A DNA stretch of 64,000 nt from an uncultured Pseudomonadales bacterium (lineage in GTDB: Bacteria > Pseudomonadota > Gammaproteobacteria > Pseudomonadales > Pseudohongiellaceae): positions 248,001 through 312,000 of the forward strand of contig CAMYOK010000007.1 of NCBI GenBank assembly GCA_947259995.1, written 5' to 3'. Positions 18,693-27,796 of the stretch are shown here, piece by piece. The position numbers and the translations under genes are program-made. The notes below the pieces were generated by a model that was not told the DNA's origin, ran no database searches, and worked only from the letters and a program-made list of their open reading frames with translations. Positions within the stretch are counted from its first letter, which is position 1; the number at the start of each line of letters is the position of its first letter.

Positions 18693-18721
18693 ATTCTAGA
18701 GATTAGCAAGGCAATATGCAA
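18693..18721 (-). promoter_or_regulatory. Sigma-70 promoter of the rpsF operon
   Basis: On the minus strand TTGCAT (18721-18716), exactly 17 bases, then TAGAAT (18698-18693). Both hexamers are close to consensus (4/6 and 5/6), and a GC-rich stretch (GCCCGC) follows as in growth-regulated promoters. Confidence 0.68.
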
Positions 18722-18806
18722 ATCATTTAGGATTAATCTGATTGAAAGCCGAGGTTTTACTAGCCCCTAACAGCTTCGAGCACCACCGAACTAAAGACCG
18801 AGCATG

Positions 18807-18845
18807 ATGTGGGAGCGCTTGCCCCTTTTGGGGGGCCTGCCCGCG
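18807..18845. repeat. REP-like palindrome, copy A (interrupted)
   Basis: Reads GTGGGAGCG then GGGCCTGCCCGCG on the plus strand, the reverse orientation of copies B and C. The middle holds an extra palindromic stretch (CCCCTTTTGGGG). Resembles the Pseudomonas REP type that begins GTGGGAGCGGGC. Confidence 0.7.
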
Positions 18846-18872
18846 AAAAAAAGCAACTCGGTGACAGGGAAT

Positions 18873-18897
18873 CGCGGGCAGGCCCGCTCCCACATGG
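18873..18897. repeat. REP-like palindrome, copy B
   Basis: A 25-base unit from CGCGGGCAGG to CTCCCACATGG, identical to copy C. Internal dyad GCGGGC-AG-GCCCGC gives a small hairpin. Divergent to copy A, forming an inverted REP pair (BIME-like). Confidence 0.8.
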
Positions 18898-18929
18898 GGG
18901 ATTCTTTCGGGCTTGGAGCTGGATTCATT

Positions 18930-18954
18930 CGCGGGCAGGCCCGCTCCCACATGG
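18930..18954. repeat. REP-like palindrome, copy C
   Basis: Same 25-base unit and orientation as copy B, 57 bases further on (start to start). The identity over the whole unit indicates a recent or maintained repeat. Confidence 0.8.
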
Positions 18955-18990
18955 AGGGCACATTCTAGTTTGGAGAGGCACTGGCCCAAT

Positions 18991-19752
18991 TTAGGGGGTT
19001 TGTCTTTGGCGCACCGCCTCGAACAGGCACAGACCTGTGGCTACCGAGACATTGAGGCTGCTCAGAGCTCCAGCCATCGGAATCGACATCAAAAAATCAC
19101 AATGCTCACGGGTCAAGCGGCGCAAGCCCTTGCCTTCAGATCCCATGACAATGGCTATCGGCTGCTTAAAATCCATGGCATAGAGGCTTTGATCCGCCTC
19201 ACCGGCAGCCCCTGCGATCCAGATACCGCGCTGCTTCAAGCCTTCAAGGCTGCGACTGAGGTTGGTCACGCAGACAAAGGGAATCGTATCTGCAGCGCCA
19301 CAGGCCACCTTGCGGGCCGTCATATTTAGTGGAGCGGAGCGATCTTTAGGCACTATCACGGCATCCACCCCCGCAGCATCGGCGGTGCGCAGACAAGCGC
19401 CCAAATTATGCGGATCAGTCACCTCGTCGAGTACTAATAGTAGAGGGGCATGGGGCAAACCGTCGAGCAAAGCCTCTAAACCGCGCTCATCCAATAGGCT
19501 GCCGCCCAGCTTGCACAGCGCCACAACGCCTTGATGGACGGCGCCCTTTTGAATATTGCGCAAGCGCTTATCCAGATCTTTGCGGTCCAAGCCCTGCCAA
19601 GCCACACCCGCCTCGCTGGCAAGAGATTTAACCTCGTTAATGCGCTTGTCTTCACGGTCCTGCTGAATAAACAGCTCCAATACGTCTTCGGGATGCTGTT
19701 TGAGTAGCTCGCTGACAGTATGGATGCCGTAGACCCATTCTTTGTTGCTCAA
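18991..19752 (-). CDS. rlmB: 23S rRNA (guanosine-2'-O-)-methyltransferase RlmB
   Basis: 253 aa. SpoU-family methyltransferase that modifies G2251 of 23S rRNA. An N-terminal substrate-binding domain (WVYGIHTVSELLKQHPEDV), then SPOUT motifs: DEVTDPHNLGACLRTADAAG, IVMGSEGKGLRRL and the knot motif SLNVSVATGLCLFE. Downstream of rnr on the same strand, a conserved pair. REP elements lie on both sides. Confidence 0.95.
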   Translation of the reverse strand: MSNKEWVYGIHTVSELLKQHPEDVLELFIQQDREDKRINEVKSLASEAGVAWQGLDRKDLDKRLRNIQKGAVHQGVVALCKLGGSLLDERGLEALLDGLPHAPLLLVLDEVTDPHNLGACLRTADAAGVDAVIVPKDRSAPLNMTARKVACGAADTIPFVCVTNLSRSLEGLKQRGIWIAGAAGEADQSLYAMDFKQPIAIVMGSEGKGLRRLTREHCDFLMSIPMAGALSSLNVSVATGLCLFEAVRQRQTP

Positions 19753-19802
19753 TTTCTTGTCCTTTGATTTGGGGCTTACCGGGGGTGCGGAGCTGGCTGG
19801 AC

Positions 19803-19829
19803 GATTCGCTTGCAGGCAAGCTCCTACAG
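19803..19829. repeat. REP-like palindrome, variant type (copy D)
   Basis: GATTCGCTTGCAGGCAAGCTCCTACAG on the plus strand; its reverse complement starts CTGTAGGAGCTTGCC, the second common Pseudomonas REP subtype. Dyad GCTTGC-AG-GCAAGC. Lies in the 110-base gap between rnr and rlmB. Confidence 0.65.
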
Positions 19830-19862
19830 TCAGTGGCTCCCCCCCTATTTTATTGAGTGATA

Positions 19863-22397
19863 TTATTTTTTGCGTTTTGGCGGGGCCGTGACTGTGCCGT
19901 CGCGCACTTGGTCTCGCAGACTCTTAGCTTCACCCGCGCTTGGTTTGCGACGCTTGCCTTTATTTTTAGCCTTAGCGCTAGGTTTTTTCTTCTTGGCAGC
20001 AGCCTTTGGCTTGTCACCAGTGGCTGGCGCACTCTTCGCCCCGCGACCTTTACTTGCTGGATTCGCGTGAGCGCCGCCTTTGTTTTTCGACTTCGCTTTC
20101 TTGGGCGGCAAACCCGCTGCACTTTGCGGATTACCAGCAGCATCCAACATGACCAAATCAATCTTACGGTCATCCAAATCAACACGCGCCACTTTTACTC
20201 GCACGGTATCACCTAGGTGGTACACCATGCCGTTGCGCTCACCGCGCAATTGATGCCGTATTGGGTCGAACTGATAATAGTCGTTCTTCAAGGCTGTAAT
20301 GTGCACCAAGCCTTCGACGTAGATATCGCTGAGCTCTACAAACAAACCAAACGCCGTCACACTACTCACAGTGCCGGAGAAATCTTCGCCGACTCGGTCT
20401 TGCACATACTCACATTTGAGCCAATCCAACACATCGTAGCTTGCCGCATCAGCGCGCCGCTCGGTCATCGAACAAGTCTCGCCGAAGGTTTGCATGTCTT
20501 TCATGTCATAGGGATAAATGGCTTTGCGCGTTAGAGGCGCAACTCCCTCTACCTTCTGGACGTTTTGCGTATGCTCTTTGCTGCGCACTAGGAAACGAAT
20601 CGCGCGATGCACTAACAAATCCGGATAACGTCGAATAGGCGAAGTGAAATGCGTATAGGCTGCAAAACCAAGCCCAAAATGGCCGATATTCTCTGGCTGA
20701 TACACCGCCTGTAATAGCGAGCGAATCATCACCGTCTGAATCAGATGCGCATCGGGACGGTCTGCAATTTTCTGCAAGACTCTCTGATAATCTTTCGGCA
20801 CTGGTTTGGCCGAACGCGTAAGCTGCAGACCAATCTCTTTCAAAAACGCTTTTAGATTGTCCATTTTGTCCATGTTGGGGCCGTCATGCACACGGTACAA
20901 CACGGGCAATGACGACTCTGACAAAAACTTTGCCGTACAAACATTAGCCGCCAACATACATTCTTCAATCAAGCGATGTGCACTATTGCGCACAACTGGC
21001 ACGATCGAACTAATCTTGCGCGTCTCACCAAAAACGATCCGCGTCTCAGTACTGATAAAGTCCAGAGCACCAGCTTGCTGACGCAGTTTCGCCAGCTTGT
21101 GATACACCTTGTTCAATGAATCCAGTGCCGGCAACAAAGCCTCATAACGAGTACGTAATCGCTCTTGTGTTTTCGCACGCAAGTCTGTTTCGGGCGTCTC
21201 GAGAATATCGGCCACTTCGGTATAGGTCATACGTGCATGGGAGTGAATCACCCCTTCATAAAACTGGTAGTCCTGCACGCGACCTTGTTTGTCTAGATGC
21301 ATCTCGCACACCATGACAAGGCGGTCGACTTTTGGCTTTAATGAACACAGGCCATTGGACAGCGCCTCTGGCAACATCGGAATCACATGCCCTGGGAAGT
21401 ACACCGAGTTACCACGGTTTTGCGCCTCCTCATCAAGCGCAGAATTGACCGACACATAATGGGAGACATCGGCGATGGCGACGAATAATTTACAGCTACC
21501 GCCCGGCCCCTGTTCGCAATACACCGCGTCATCGAAATCTTTAGCGTCTTCACCATCAATTGTGACGAATGGCAGCTCTCGCAGGTCGACCCGCTGCGCC
21601 GATTCATCCGCAGACACCTCGGTGCCGAAGCCTTTCATCTCCTTAAGCACATCACGCGGCCATTCGTATGGAATATTATGGCTACGTACCGCCACGTCTA
21701 TCTCCATCCCTGGCTTCATATTGTCACCAAGGATCTCTACAATTTTACCGACTGCTTTACGGCGGGAAGTTGGAAATGCGGTGATCTCAGCGACGACAAA
21801 CTGCCCGTCTTGCGCATCGCGATTCTCTTTCTCAGGAATCATGATTTCGTGGCTGTTGCGACGGTTATCTGGCACTACGACACCAAAGCCTTGCTCCCAA
21901 TAATAGCGCCCTACGATTTGATTGCTGCGCCGCTCTAGCACCTCAAAGATCATTGCTTCTTTGCGCCCGCGCCGGTCAACTCCCGACACCCTTGCAAGGA
22001 CGATGTCGCCATCGAAGACCTTCTGCATCTCTGAATTGGGCAGAACCAAGTCGCCTGAACCATCGGCAGGAATAAAGAAGCCGTAGCCATCCTTATTGCC
22101 ATGCACACGCCCCTTGATCAACTCCATCCGGTCGACCAAACCATACACACCACGGCGATTACTGATGAGCTGCCCGTCACGGGCCATAGCGATCAGACGC
22201 CGACGCAGAGCTTCGGTGTGCTCATGAGATTCTAGTTTGAGATGCTCACAGAGCGACTGGTAGGTGACAGGCTCACCTATTTGCTCCATGTATTCGAGGA
22301 TGTACTCGCGAGAGGGGATCGGATTTTCGTAGTTTTCCGCTTCCCGACTTGCGTAGGGGTCATTGATCACTTCAGGGTCTTTTGATTTCTTAGCCAT
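19863..22397 (-). CDS. rnr: Exoribonuclease R
   Basis: 844 aa. An N-terminal winged-helix region (about 25-90), cold-shock-like RNA-binding domains (GRVHGNKDGYGFFIPADG), the RNB catalytic domain with the aspartate cluster GEDAKDFDDAV, an S1 domain (FSGTVSSVTAFGLFVEL) and a Lys/Ala-rich basic tail of roughly 100 residues. It degrades structured RNA from the 3' end. The basic tail, typical of RNase R, produces the many long shadow frames here. Divergent from tRNA-Leu. ATG 22397. Confidence 0.96.
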   Translation of the reverse strand: MAKKSKDPEVINDPYASREAENYENPIPSREYILEYMEQIGEPVTYQSLCEHLKLESHEHTEALRRRLIAMARDGQLISNRRGVYGLVDRMELIKGRVHGNKDGYGFFIPADGSGDLVLPNSEMQKVFDGDIVLARVSGVDRRGRKEAMIFEVLERRSNQIVGRYYWEQGFGVVVPDNRRNSHEIMIPEKENRDAQDGQFVVAEITAFPTSRRKAVGKIVEILGDNMKPGMEIDVAVRSHNIPYEWPRDVLKEMKGFGTEVSADESAQRVDLRELPFVTIDGEDAKDFDDAVYCEQGPGGSCKLFVAIADVSHYVSVNSALDEEAQNRGNSVYFPGHVIPMLPEALSNGLCSLKPKVDRLVMVCEMHLDKQGRVQDYQFYEGVIHSHARMTYTEVADILETPETDLRAKTQERLRTRYEALLPALDSLNKVYHKLAKLRQQAGALDFISTETRIVFGETRKISSIVPVVRNSAHRLIEECMLAANVCTAKFLSESSLPVLYRVHDGPNMDKMDNLKAFLKEIGLQLTRSAKPVPKDYQRVLQKIADRPDAHLIQTVMIRSLLQAVYQPENIGHFGLGFAAYTHFTSPIRRYPDLLVHRAIRFLVRSKEHTQNVQKVEGVAPLTRKAIYPYDMKDMQTFGETCSMTERRADAASYDVLDWLKCEYVQDRVGEDFSGTVSSVTAFGLFVELSDIYVEGLVHITALKNDYYQFDPIRHQLRGERNGMVYHLGDTVRVKVARVDLDDRKIDLVMLDAAGNPQSAAGLPPKKAKSKNKGGAHANPASKGRGAKSAPATGDKPKAAAKKKKPSAKAKNKGKRRKPSAGEAKSLRDQVRDGTVTAPPKRKK

Positions 22398-22479
22398 ATC
22401 CTGCCAAATAAAATGGGTTTCTAGCAGGCAGTATACACTCCAAGACCCTATATTACTTGCACTATTAAGCCCAGCCCAA

Positions 22480-22508
22480 TTGACAGCGACCAGCCTCAGC
22501 GATAAAGT
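22480..22508 (+). promoter_or_regulatory. Promoter of tRNA-Leu with GC-rich discriminator
   Basis: Perfect -35 TTGACA (22480-22485), 17-base spacer, -10 TAAAGT (22503-22508), then GCGCGC. The GC-rich discriminator after the -10 is the hallmark of stable-RNA promoters under stringent control. The mature tRNA begins 24 bases downstream. Confidence 0.72.
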
Positions 22509-22532
22509 GCGCGCTTCGAATACCCCCTATTT

Positions 22533-22619
22533 GCCCAGGTGGTGGAATTGGTAGACACGCTAGCTTCAGGTGCTAGTGCTCGAAAGGGCGTGGAGGTTCA
22601 AGTCCTCTTCTGGGCACCA
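22533..22619 (+). tRNA. tRNA-Leu(CAG)
   Basis: 87 nt including encoded CCA. Acceptor GCCCAGG pairs with TCTGGGC (one G-U at the base), D-arm GGTGGAATTGGTAGACACG, anticodon stem CTAGC/GCTAG around loop TTCAGGT (anticodon CAG at 22567-22569), a long class II variable arm (GCTCGAAAGGGC) and T-loop GTTCAAG. Decodes CUG. Its 3' end faces the 41-kb accessory stretch. Confidence 0.97.
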
Positions 22620-22671
22620 TTGCAATTCTTTACCCCTCTTTAATTGCCAAAAACTCTCAGAACCTTGCAAA

Positions 22672-22700
22672 AACTAAGGAGATATCCATTACCCTTAGTT
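22672..22700. repeat. Inverted repeat upstream of the Sel1 gene
   Basis: AACTAAGG (22672-22679) and CCTTAGTT (22693-22700) form an 8-bp perfect dyad with a 13-base spacer, 31 bases before the Sel1 protein start. It has no T-run, so it is more likely a regulator site or mRNA hairpin than the tRNA terminator. Confidence 0.35.
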
Positions 22701-22731
22701 AGGCTTAACAATAAACTGAAGGTATATCTCT

Positions 22732-23148
22732 ATGAAAAGATGCCTAATACTTACAGCCGCGATGTGGCTATTTTGCAATCCCGTGCTGAGCCAATCTTAT
22801 GATCTTTTAACTCGTGCGGATTCAGGGGATGTCTACGCTCTATTGATGTTGGGAGAGATGTTTGCCGCAGGCGAAGGAGTGCCGCAGGACTATGTTGAGG
22901 CAGCAAATTGGTACCGCCTAGCCGCGCAACGGGGAGTCGCTAAAGCGCAGCTGTCCTTGGGCTTGTTGTATTCGCAAGGGCAAGGCGTTGCACAGAATAT
23001 AGAGCTAGCCTACCAATGGGTTTACCTTGCAGCCGAGCAAGGAGCGCCAGAGGCTATAGAGGCCCGCGATCAAATTGGCAAGCAATTAGACGCTGAATCG
23101 CGAAACCGAGCCCAACAGCTAGCCACACGACTACTACTGGCCAATTGA
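22732..23148 (+). CDS. Secreted Sel1-repeat protein
   Basis: 138 aa. A signal peptide (MKRCLILTAAMWLFCNPVLS) is followed by two clear Sel1 (SLR) repeats: ALLMLGEMFAAGEGVPQDY...AANWYRLAAQRG and AQLSLGLLYSQGQGVAQN...AYQWVYLAAEQG, then a capping helix. Such small helical repeat proteins usually bind other proteins in the envelope. No partner is evident. It is the first gene after tRNA-Leu and is alone on its strand. Confidence 0.85.
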   Translation: MKRCLILTAAMWLFCNPVLSQSYDLLTRADSGDVYALLMLGEMFAAGEGVPQDYVEAANWYRLAAQRGVAKAQLSLGLLYSQGQGVAQNIELAYQWVYLAAEQGAPEAIEARDQIGKQLDAESRNRAQQLATRLLLAN

Positions 23149-23191
23149 ACGCCTCCTGCCCAAGCACTTTGCTTCGGCAGGAGACTTCGTA

Positions 23192-23716
23192 TCACTTGCC
23201 GAGGATTGCCGGAAGCGATAGGCCTTGTTCCTTGGCGCAGTCCAACGCAATTTCGTATCCCGCATCCGCGTGACGCATCACCCCCGTTGCCGGATCATTC
23301 CAAAGCACGCGCTCAAGTCTCTTTGCCGCATCTTCTGTGCCGTCGGCAACGATCACCATCCCAGCATGCTGGGAGAAGCCCATACCCACACCCCCACCAT
23401 GGTGCAAACTAACCCACGTGGCTCCAGATGCCGTACTCAAAAGTGCGTTCAATAGCGGCCAGTCTGAGACTGCATCCGAACCATCTTGCATAGTCTCGGT
23501 TTCACGATTGGGGCTGGCGACCGATCCACTATCAAGGTGATCTCGACCGATGACCACAGGCGCGCTTAGCTCGCCGCTGGCAACCATTTCGTTGAAAGCT
23601 AAGCCCAAACGATGGCGATCACCCAATCCCACCCAGCAGATTCGAGCAGGCAGACCTTGAAAGGCAATACGATCCCGGGCCATATCTAGCCAGTTATGAA
23701 GATGCTTATCATCAGT
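23192..23716 (-). pseudogene. hutU: C-terminal remnant of urocanate hydratase
   Basis: About 175 residues, from [20 protein letters not shown] to a natural stop, closely match the C-terminal third of urocanase (HutU, about 560 aa), including [55 protein letters not shown], the [13 protein letters not shown] block and [16 protein letters not shown]. The NAD-binding N-terminal two thirds are missing. The open frame extends upstream to 23866 into the 3' end of the EAL gene, but that part has no urocanase features. No other hut gene is nearby. The intact frame suggests recent truncation, or an expressed fragment starting at an internal ATG. Confidence 0.88.
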
Positions 23717-23798
23717 GTTGTGCAAGCGGAACATTTTCGAGGGCATAGTTCTAAGCGATTGTTTTGCAGCCCTTTGGGTGGTGGGTCTCCCCAACGGG

Positions 23799-25490
23799 TC
23801 AGGTAATTGGGTAACGGCCACCGTGTTTTTGATACCAAGCAATAAACTCATCGGCTGGCAATGCACGCGAGATCAGGTAGCCTTGTGCCAAATCGCAACC
23901 TACATCGCGCAGAAAGTCCAGAGACGCTTTGTCCTCAACACCCTCTGCCACAACCCTAAATTTAAGTCGATGAGCAAGATTAGTGGAGGCATCGATAATA
24001 TGCTTGCTGCCTTCGTCGTTCGCTAGATTCATCACGAAAGCCTTGTCGATTTTTATCATTGAAATAGGCAGTTTTTGCAAATACTGCAACGACGAATAGC
24101 CAGTCCCATAATCGTCGATGGACACAGTCACTCCGAGCTTCGATATTTTCGACAACACATAAATCGCACGATCAATGTCATGCATCAATGAGTTCTCGGT
24201 AAGCTCTAATTCTAAGTTCTCGCCAGGTAAATTGTGCTTTTCTAATTGCGACATCACTTGAAAAACAAACCCCGGCTGCGTGAGGTTTTGCACAGAGACA
24301 TTGACGGCGACTTTGATACTCACCCCAAGCTTTTTCCATTCTAAAACGTCCCCTAAGGCCTGATCGATCGCGAACTTAGTTAGTCTGTCAATTAAGGTAC
24401 TGCGCTCTGCTCTAGGGATAAATTTGTCAGGCGGGATATTCCCTAAACGTGGATGCTTCCAACGCATCAACGCCTCTACTGCGACAATCTCTCCTGTTCT
24501 AAGATCAATTTTTGGTTGGTAATGCATTTGCAGTTGCTGATTGTCTAGCGCCTCTTTTAGATAACCTAATAATTCTATATTTTCTGCAACAGACTCATCA
24601 CTGCCTTGATCTAAGTGGACGAATTTTGTCGTACTTGCGTTCTTTGCCTCAGCCACCGCGCTAACCGCTTTTTGAATATAATAAGTCGCAGGCTGGTCCA
24701 CACCTTGAAACCTCACAACGCCTATCTGTATATCGCCATGCAGCTGTAAGCCATCAGAATGAAAAGGCTCTTGGAACGCCCGATGCAAAGCGCGACAGAA
24801 GGACTTCATATCTAAGTGCTTCTTCTCTTCCAGCAATAAACATAGCTGATCGGTTCGAGTACGATACACAATCGTTTCTGCTGGCGTCTCCCGCTTCACC
24901 CGCTCGCCCATTTGAAGAAGAATCCTATCCAAAGCCGGCATACCAAAATTTGTAACAATTTCTTCTGAGTTCATTAAGGAAATAATGATGAGACAATGGG
25001 TAAACGAGTGTTTAGTTTTTTTCTCGCTCAGCCGCAGTTGTTCGATGTCCTCTATCAATGCCAAATAGTTTGCGAGTTTAGAGCTAACATCATGCCTATT
25101 TGACCAACGCAATCGCACGACATAACCTCTAATGCCATCACTAGCTAGGCCTGCGCAGATACCGATAAATGCGAAAAAACCAATACGATACCCCCAATTG
25201 ATGGCGGCTTGCTGCTCGCCTGTCGTAGTATCTAATGGCATCAAAGGGCCCAGCAGCATTCCTCCCAAAAACGCCACAAGAAATCCGCCCTTCACACCGA
25301 ACGCCATCGCTGCGAACATAATTGGGATATACATGGAATGAACGAATACGTATTGCGTGCCTCCTGTTTGCAACACAAGGGCATATGCAGCTGCTATCAA
25401 CGCAAGCGTCATCATCGCTGATATAACAACAATGCTACTGTTGCGCTGCTCAACCCAGCTCAAAAAGTGCTTAGTTTTGATCTCTTTCAC
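23799..25490 (-). CDS. Membrane-bound c-di-GMP phosphodiesterase (degenerate GGDEF-EAL)
   Basis: 563 aa. Three or four N-terminal membrane helices (about 20-125) form a sensor-like domain, then a degenerate GGDEF domain ([13 protein letters not shown] where the GGDEF motif should be) and an intact EAL domain from about residue 310: [53 protein letters not shown] and QGYLISRA. It should hydrolyse c-di-GMP and not make it. Starts with GTG 25490, 93 bases after slt. The hutU remnant directly follows its stop. Confidence 0.88.
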   Translation of the reverse strand: MKEIKTKHFLSWVEQRNSSIVVISAMMTLALIAAAYALVLQTGGTQYVFVHSMYIPIMFAAMAFGVKGGFLVAFLGGMLLGPLMPLDTTTGEQQAAINWGYRIGFFAFIGICAGLASDGIRGYVVRLRWSNRHDVSSKLANYLALIEDIEQLRLSEKKTKHSFTHCLIIISLMNSEEIVTNFGMPALDRILLQMGERVKRETPAETIVYRTRTDQLCLLLEEKKHLDMKSFCRALHRAFQEPFHSDGLQLHGDIQIGVVRFQGVDQPATYYIQKAVSAVAEAKNASTTKFVHLDQGSDESVAENIELLGYLKEALDNQQLQMHYQPKIDLRTGEIVAVEALMRWKHPRLGNIPPDKFIPRAERSTLIDRLTKFAIDQALGDVLEWKKLGVSIKVAVNVSVQNLTQPGFVFQVMSQLEKHNLPGENLELELTENSLMHDIDRAIYVLSKISKLGVTVSIDDYGTGYSSLQYLQKLPISMIKIDKAFVMNLANDEGSKHIIDASTNLAHRLKFRVVAEGVEDKASLDFLRDVGCDLAQGYLISRALPADEFIAWYQKHGGRYPIT

Positions 25491-25583
25491 CTTTCTAATT
25501 TCGACAACTATTAACTAGTCTTGCGTTGCATTTATATCACAACATGAACACCTCTAACGCACTGCGCGAACAGACAGCACCCT

Positions 25584-27560
25584 CTATAGAGCTGAATCTA
25601 ATTCAGCTTGTGTAAACAATGGTAGCTTCACACCAGTGCGATGGCCATAAATCACCGTGTAGGTCAGCACACTCTCCACATAATTTCGCGTTTCGCCATA
25701 GGGGATTGTCTCGACCCAAACGTCGTAGGGTAGTGGTGCATCTTGACTGCGCCGCAGCCATTGCCTTACTCGATTCGGCCCTGCATTGTACGCAGCCGTC
25801 GCCAAGATCCTATTGCCCTCAAAGTCTTGCAGAAGCTGGGCAAGATAACGACCACCCAAACGAATATTAAGGCTTGGGTCGAGAAGGTCTTGCGTAGACA
25901 AGCCTAGTCCAGCCCCTGCGGCCATCTCTCTGCCAGTAGCAGGCATCAGTTGCATCAAGCCCATTGCCCCCGCTGAAGAGCGCACATCGTGCATCAGTGC
26001 GCTTTCCTGGCGGGCAACAGCATGCAATAGGTGTTGGGGCAACGCGAACTCACGAGCGGATGAGCCAAAGTCCTCTGCATAGGCTAGTGGAAAGCGCAGT
26101 TCAATGTCATTCCAGTACTGCACACGAATCATTGCCTGAATGGAATTACGATGCCAGCCCCAACGTTGCGCAAGCCTTCCACTCGCCATCACTTGTGACA
26201 CAGTCATCCTCGCACTGGCATAATTCCATTCGTTGCGCGCGGCGCTTTCATCCTCGATCATATATAGCTCATAGGCCCGCTCAATTGCCGGCAATTGACT
26301 GAGCTCGAGGATTTGTTCTTCACTTGCGAGGACAGGTTGATGGTCGAACTCATACTCTGCACCTAATTGGTTTGCCGCAAGAAAGCCGAAATAACTGCGG
26401 CTATTTGCAGCAATCCGTAACAGATTATGGGCCTGCTCTAAGGAGTCGATGTCTCCTGCCATGGACAAGGCTCTGGACTTCCAGTATTGCCAGCGCTCCG
26501 TATCGCGTTGTTCTGCTGGAAGTCGATCTATCCATGCCTGCACACTCGGCCAATCTAACTCCCGCAGCGCGTTACGCACAATCATCGCCACTAGTGATTC
26601 TGAGATAAGCCCAGGGGATTGCAGCAAGAAAGTCTTCGCTTGCGCGACCTCTCCTTCTAGTAATAATCTCTGTACGCAATAGCGCAGCAAAGCGTCTAAG
26701 GCATTTTCGCTAAAATCAAATTGCTCTTGATAGCTCTGGGTTAGCCGTAAGGCTAAATTGGCATCGCTCACTGCCAGTTGCCGCAAACCATACAATACAA
26801 TTTCTGAAATTCTAGGCGACTGAGCACTAAACTGCGAAGGGGTCTGTAGAAGGTGGGGATTTCTATCGACGTCTAAAAAAAGTTGCGCGTAGGTTTTATC
26901 TGGCTCCGGCATCAATGTCGACACATATCGTGCTAAGGAGTTACGCCCCGCCCGCACGGTCTTACTAAATCTTTGCCAAGTGATTTGGGGAGTGAGTCGC
27001 CCATCTGCAATCCAGGCTTCAAACACTGGGTCACAATTATTGACTTGCGAGCGAGATACATTCCATAGCACTTCTACTTCATCGAGCGCAGTTGTATCGC
27101 CCGCTATTAAACGCGCGTGAAGGGCATAACAACTAAGCTCTGTATTGGTATTGCGAGGATTATGATAGCGCTGCACATCGAGCCAGCGCTCGTTGAGCGC
27201 CAACTGACGCACCCACACTCGCTCTAAACGCTGCCCTAAGTAGCTATCGGAGTTTTGTAGTAGAAATTCGTCTACTTCCTTAGTTGGGCTGCCTGCGCTT
27301 GCCAACGATGTAAGGCGGGCAGAAATATCTGCATACTCTAAATAGGCGCGCAATGGGTAATCATCTAGAAGTGCCAGCAGGCTCTTGTATTGAGTGATAT
27401 CTTCAGCATTAAAGGCAGCTCTTGCCGATAAAAATATCTCCCGTTGCTGTTCCCGAGAGAGCTCTACAGCATCGCCCCCTTGAGCCACCGCCTCGGCGCA
27501 AAACACGCCAAAAGCCAGCATATATGTCAGCAAGACTCGAATATTTCCACGTTTAGCCAT
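25584..27560 (-). CDS. slt: Soluble lytic murein transglycosylase
   Basis: 658 aa from ATG 27560. Signal peptide (GNIRVLLTYMLAFGVFCAEA), a long alpha-helical superhelix (U and L domains), then a C-terminal SLT goose-lysozyme-like domain with catalytic glutamate in HAVARQESAL, the SSAGAMGLMQLMPATG motif and AAYNAGPNRVRQWL. It cleaves peptidoglycan glycan strands to 1,6-anhydromuropeptides in the periplasm. A longer frame begins at 27644, but AAAGG precedes 27560 and the signal peptide starts there. Confidence 0.93.
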   Translation of the reverse strand: MAKRGNIRVLLTYMLAFGVFCAEAVAQGGDAVELSREQQREIFLSARAAFNAEDITQYKSLLALLDDYPLRAYLEYADISARLTSLASAGSPTKEVDEFLLQNSDSYLGQRLERVWVRQLALNERWLDVQRYHNPRNTNTELSCYALHARLIAGDTTALDEVEVLWNVSRSQVNNCDPVFEAWIADGRLTPQITWQRFSKTVRAGRNSLARYVSTLMPEPDKTYAQLFLDVDRNPHLLQTPSQFSAQSPRISEIVLYGLRQLAVSDANLALRLTQSYQEQFDFSENALDALLRYCVQRLLLEGEVAQAKTFLLQSPGLISESLVAMIVRNALRELDWPSVQAWIDRLPAEQRDTERWQYWKSRALSMAGDIDSLEQAHNLLRIAANSRSYFGFLAANQLGAEYEFDHQPVLASEEQILELSQLPAIERAYELYMIEDESAARNEWNYASARMTVSQVMASGRLAQRWGWHRNSIQAMIRVQYWNDIELRFPLAYAEDFGSSAREFALPQHLLHAVARQESALMHDVRSSAGAMGLMQLMPATGREMAAGAGLGLSTQDLLDPSLNIRLGGRYLAQLLQDFEGNRILATAAYNAGPNRVRQWLRRSQDAPLPYDVWVETIPYGETRNYVESVLTYTVIYGHRTGVKLPLFTQAELDSAL

Positions 27561-27796
27561 TTTAACAAACCTTTGCGCTTGCACCCGACACGGTGGCGAC
27601 CACAATACTATGCGCTCAATGCCATTCACCGGCAATCCTATCATCTGAGCATAGGCTTAGAACACGGGTGCCGCATTTTTTACAGTTTATATTGAGAGGC
27701 TGACGGGAACAGGAGGGTTAGCCATACAAGGCATGGACTAAGAGGCGAAGGAGTTTTATCAGCCTAATAGGGAGTGCAGTATTCCTTGGCTCATTT

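Larger units (their letters stand above)
18573..18990. other. 418-base rpsF-rlmB intergenic region
   Basis: Holds the rpsF leader (18573 to about 18686), its promoter (18693-18721) and three REP-like palindromes (18807-18954). No coding region is supported; the open frames across it are translations of the REP copies. Confidence 0.7.

Noticed and set aside
18723..19329. Open frames across the rpsF-rlmB gap containing HVGAGLPA-like peptides
   Set aside because: These peptides are translations of the REP palindromes; no ribosome binding site and no protein family support.
19850..20216. Long frames on both strands over the end of rnr
   Set aside because: They arise from the Lys/Ala-rich low-complexity tail of RNase R.
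22611..22640. A tRNA-derived attachment site with a second copy near purA
   Set aside because: No repeat of the tRNA 3' end was found by eye near 63.4 kb; left as a search to run.
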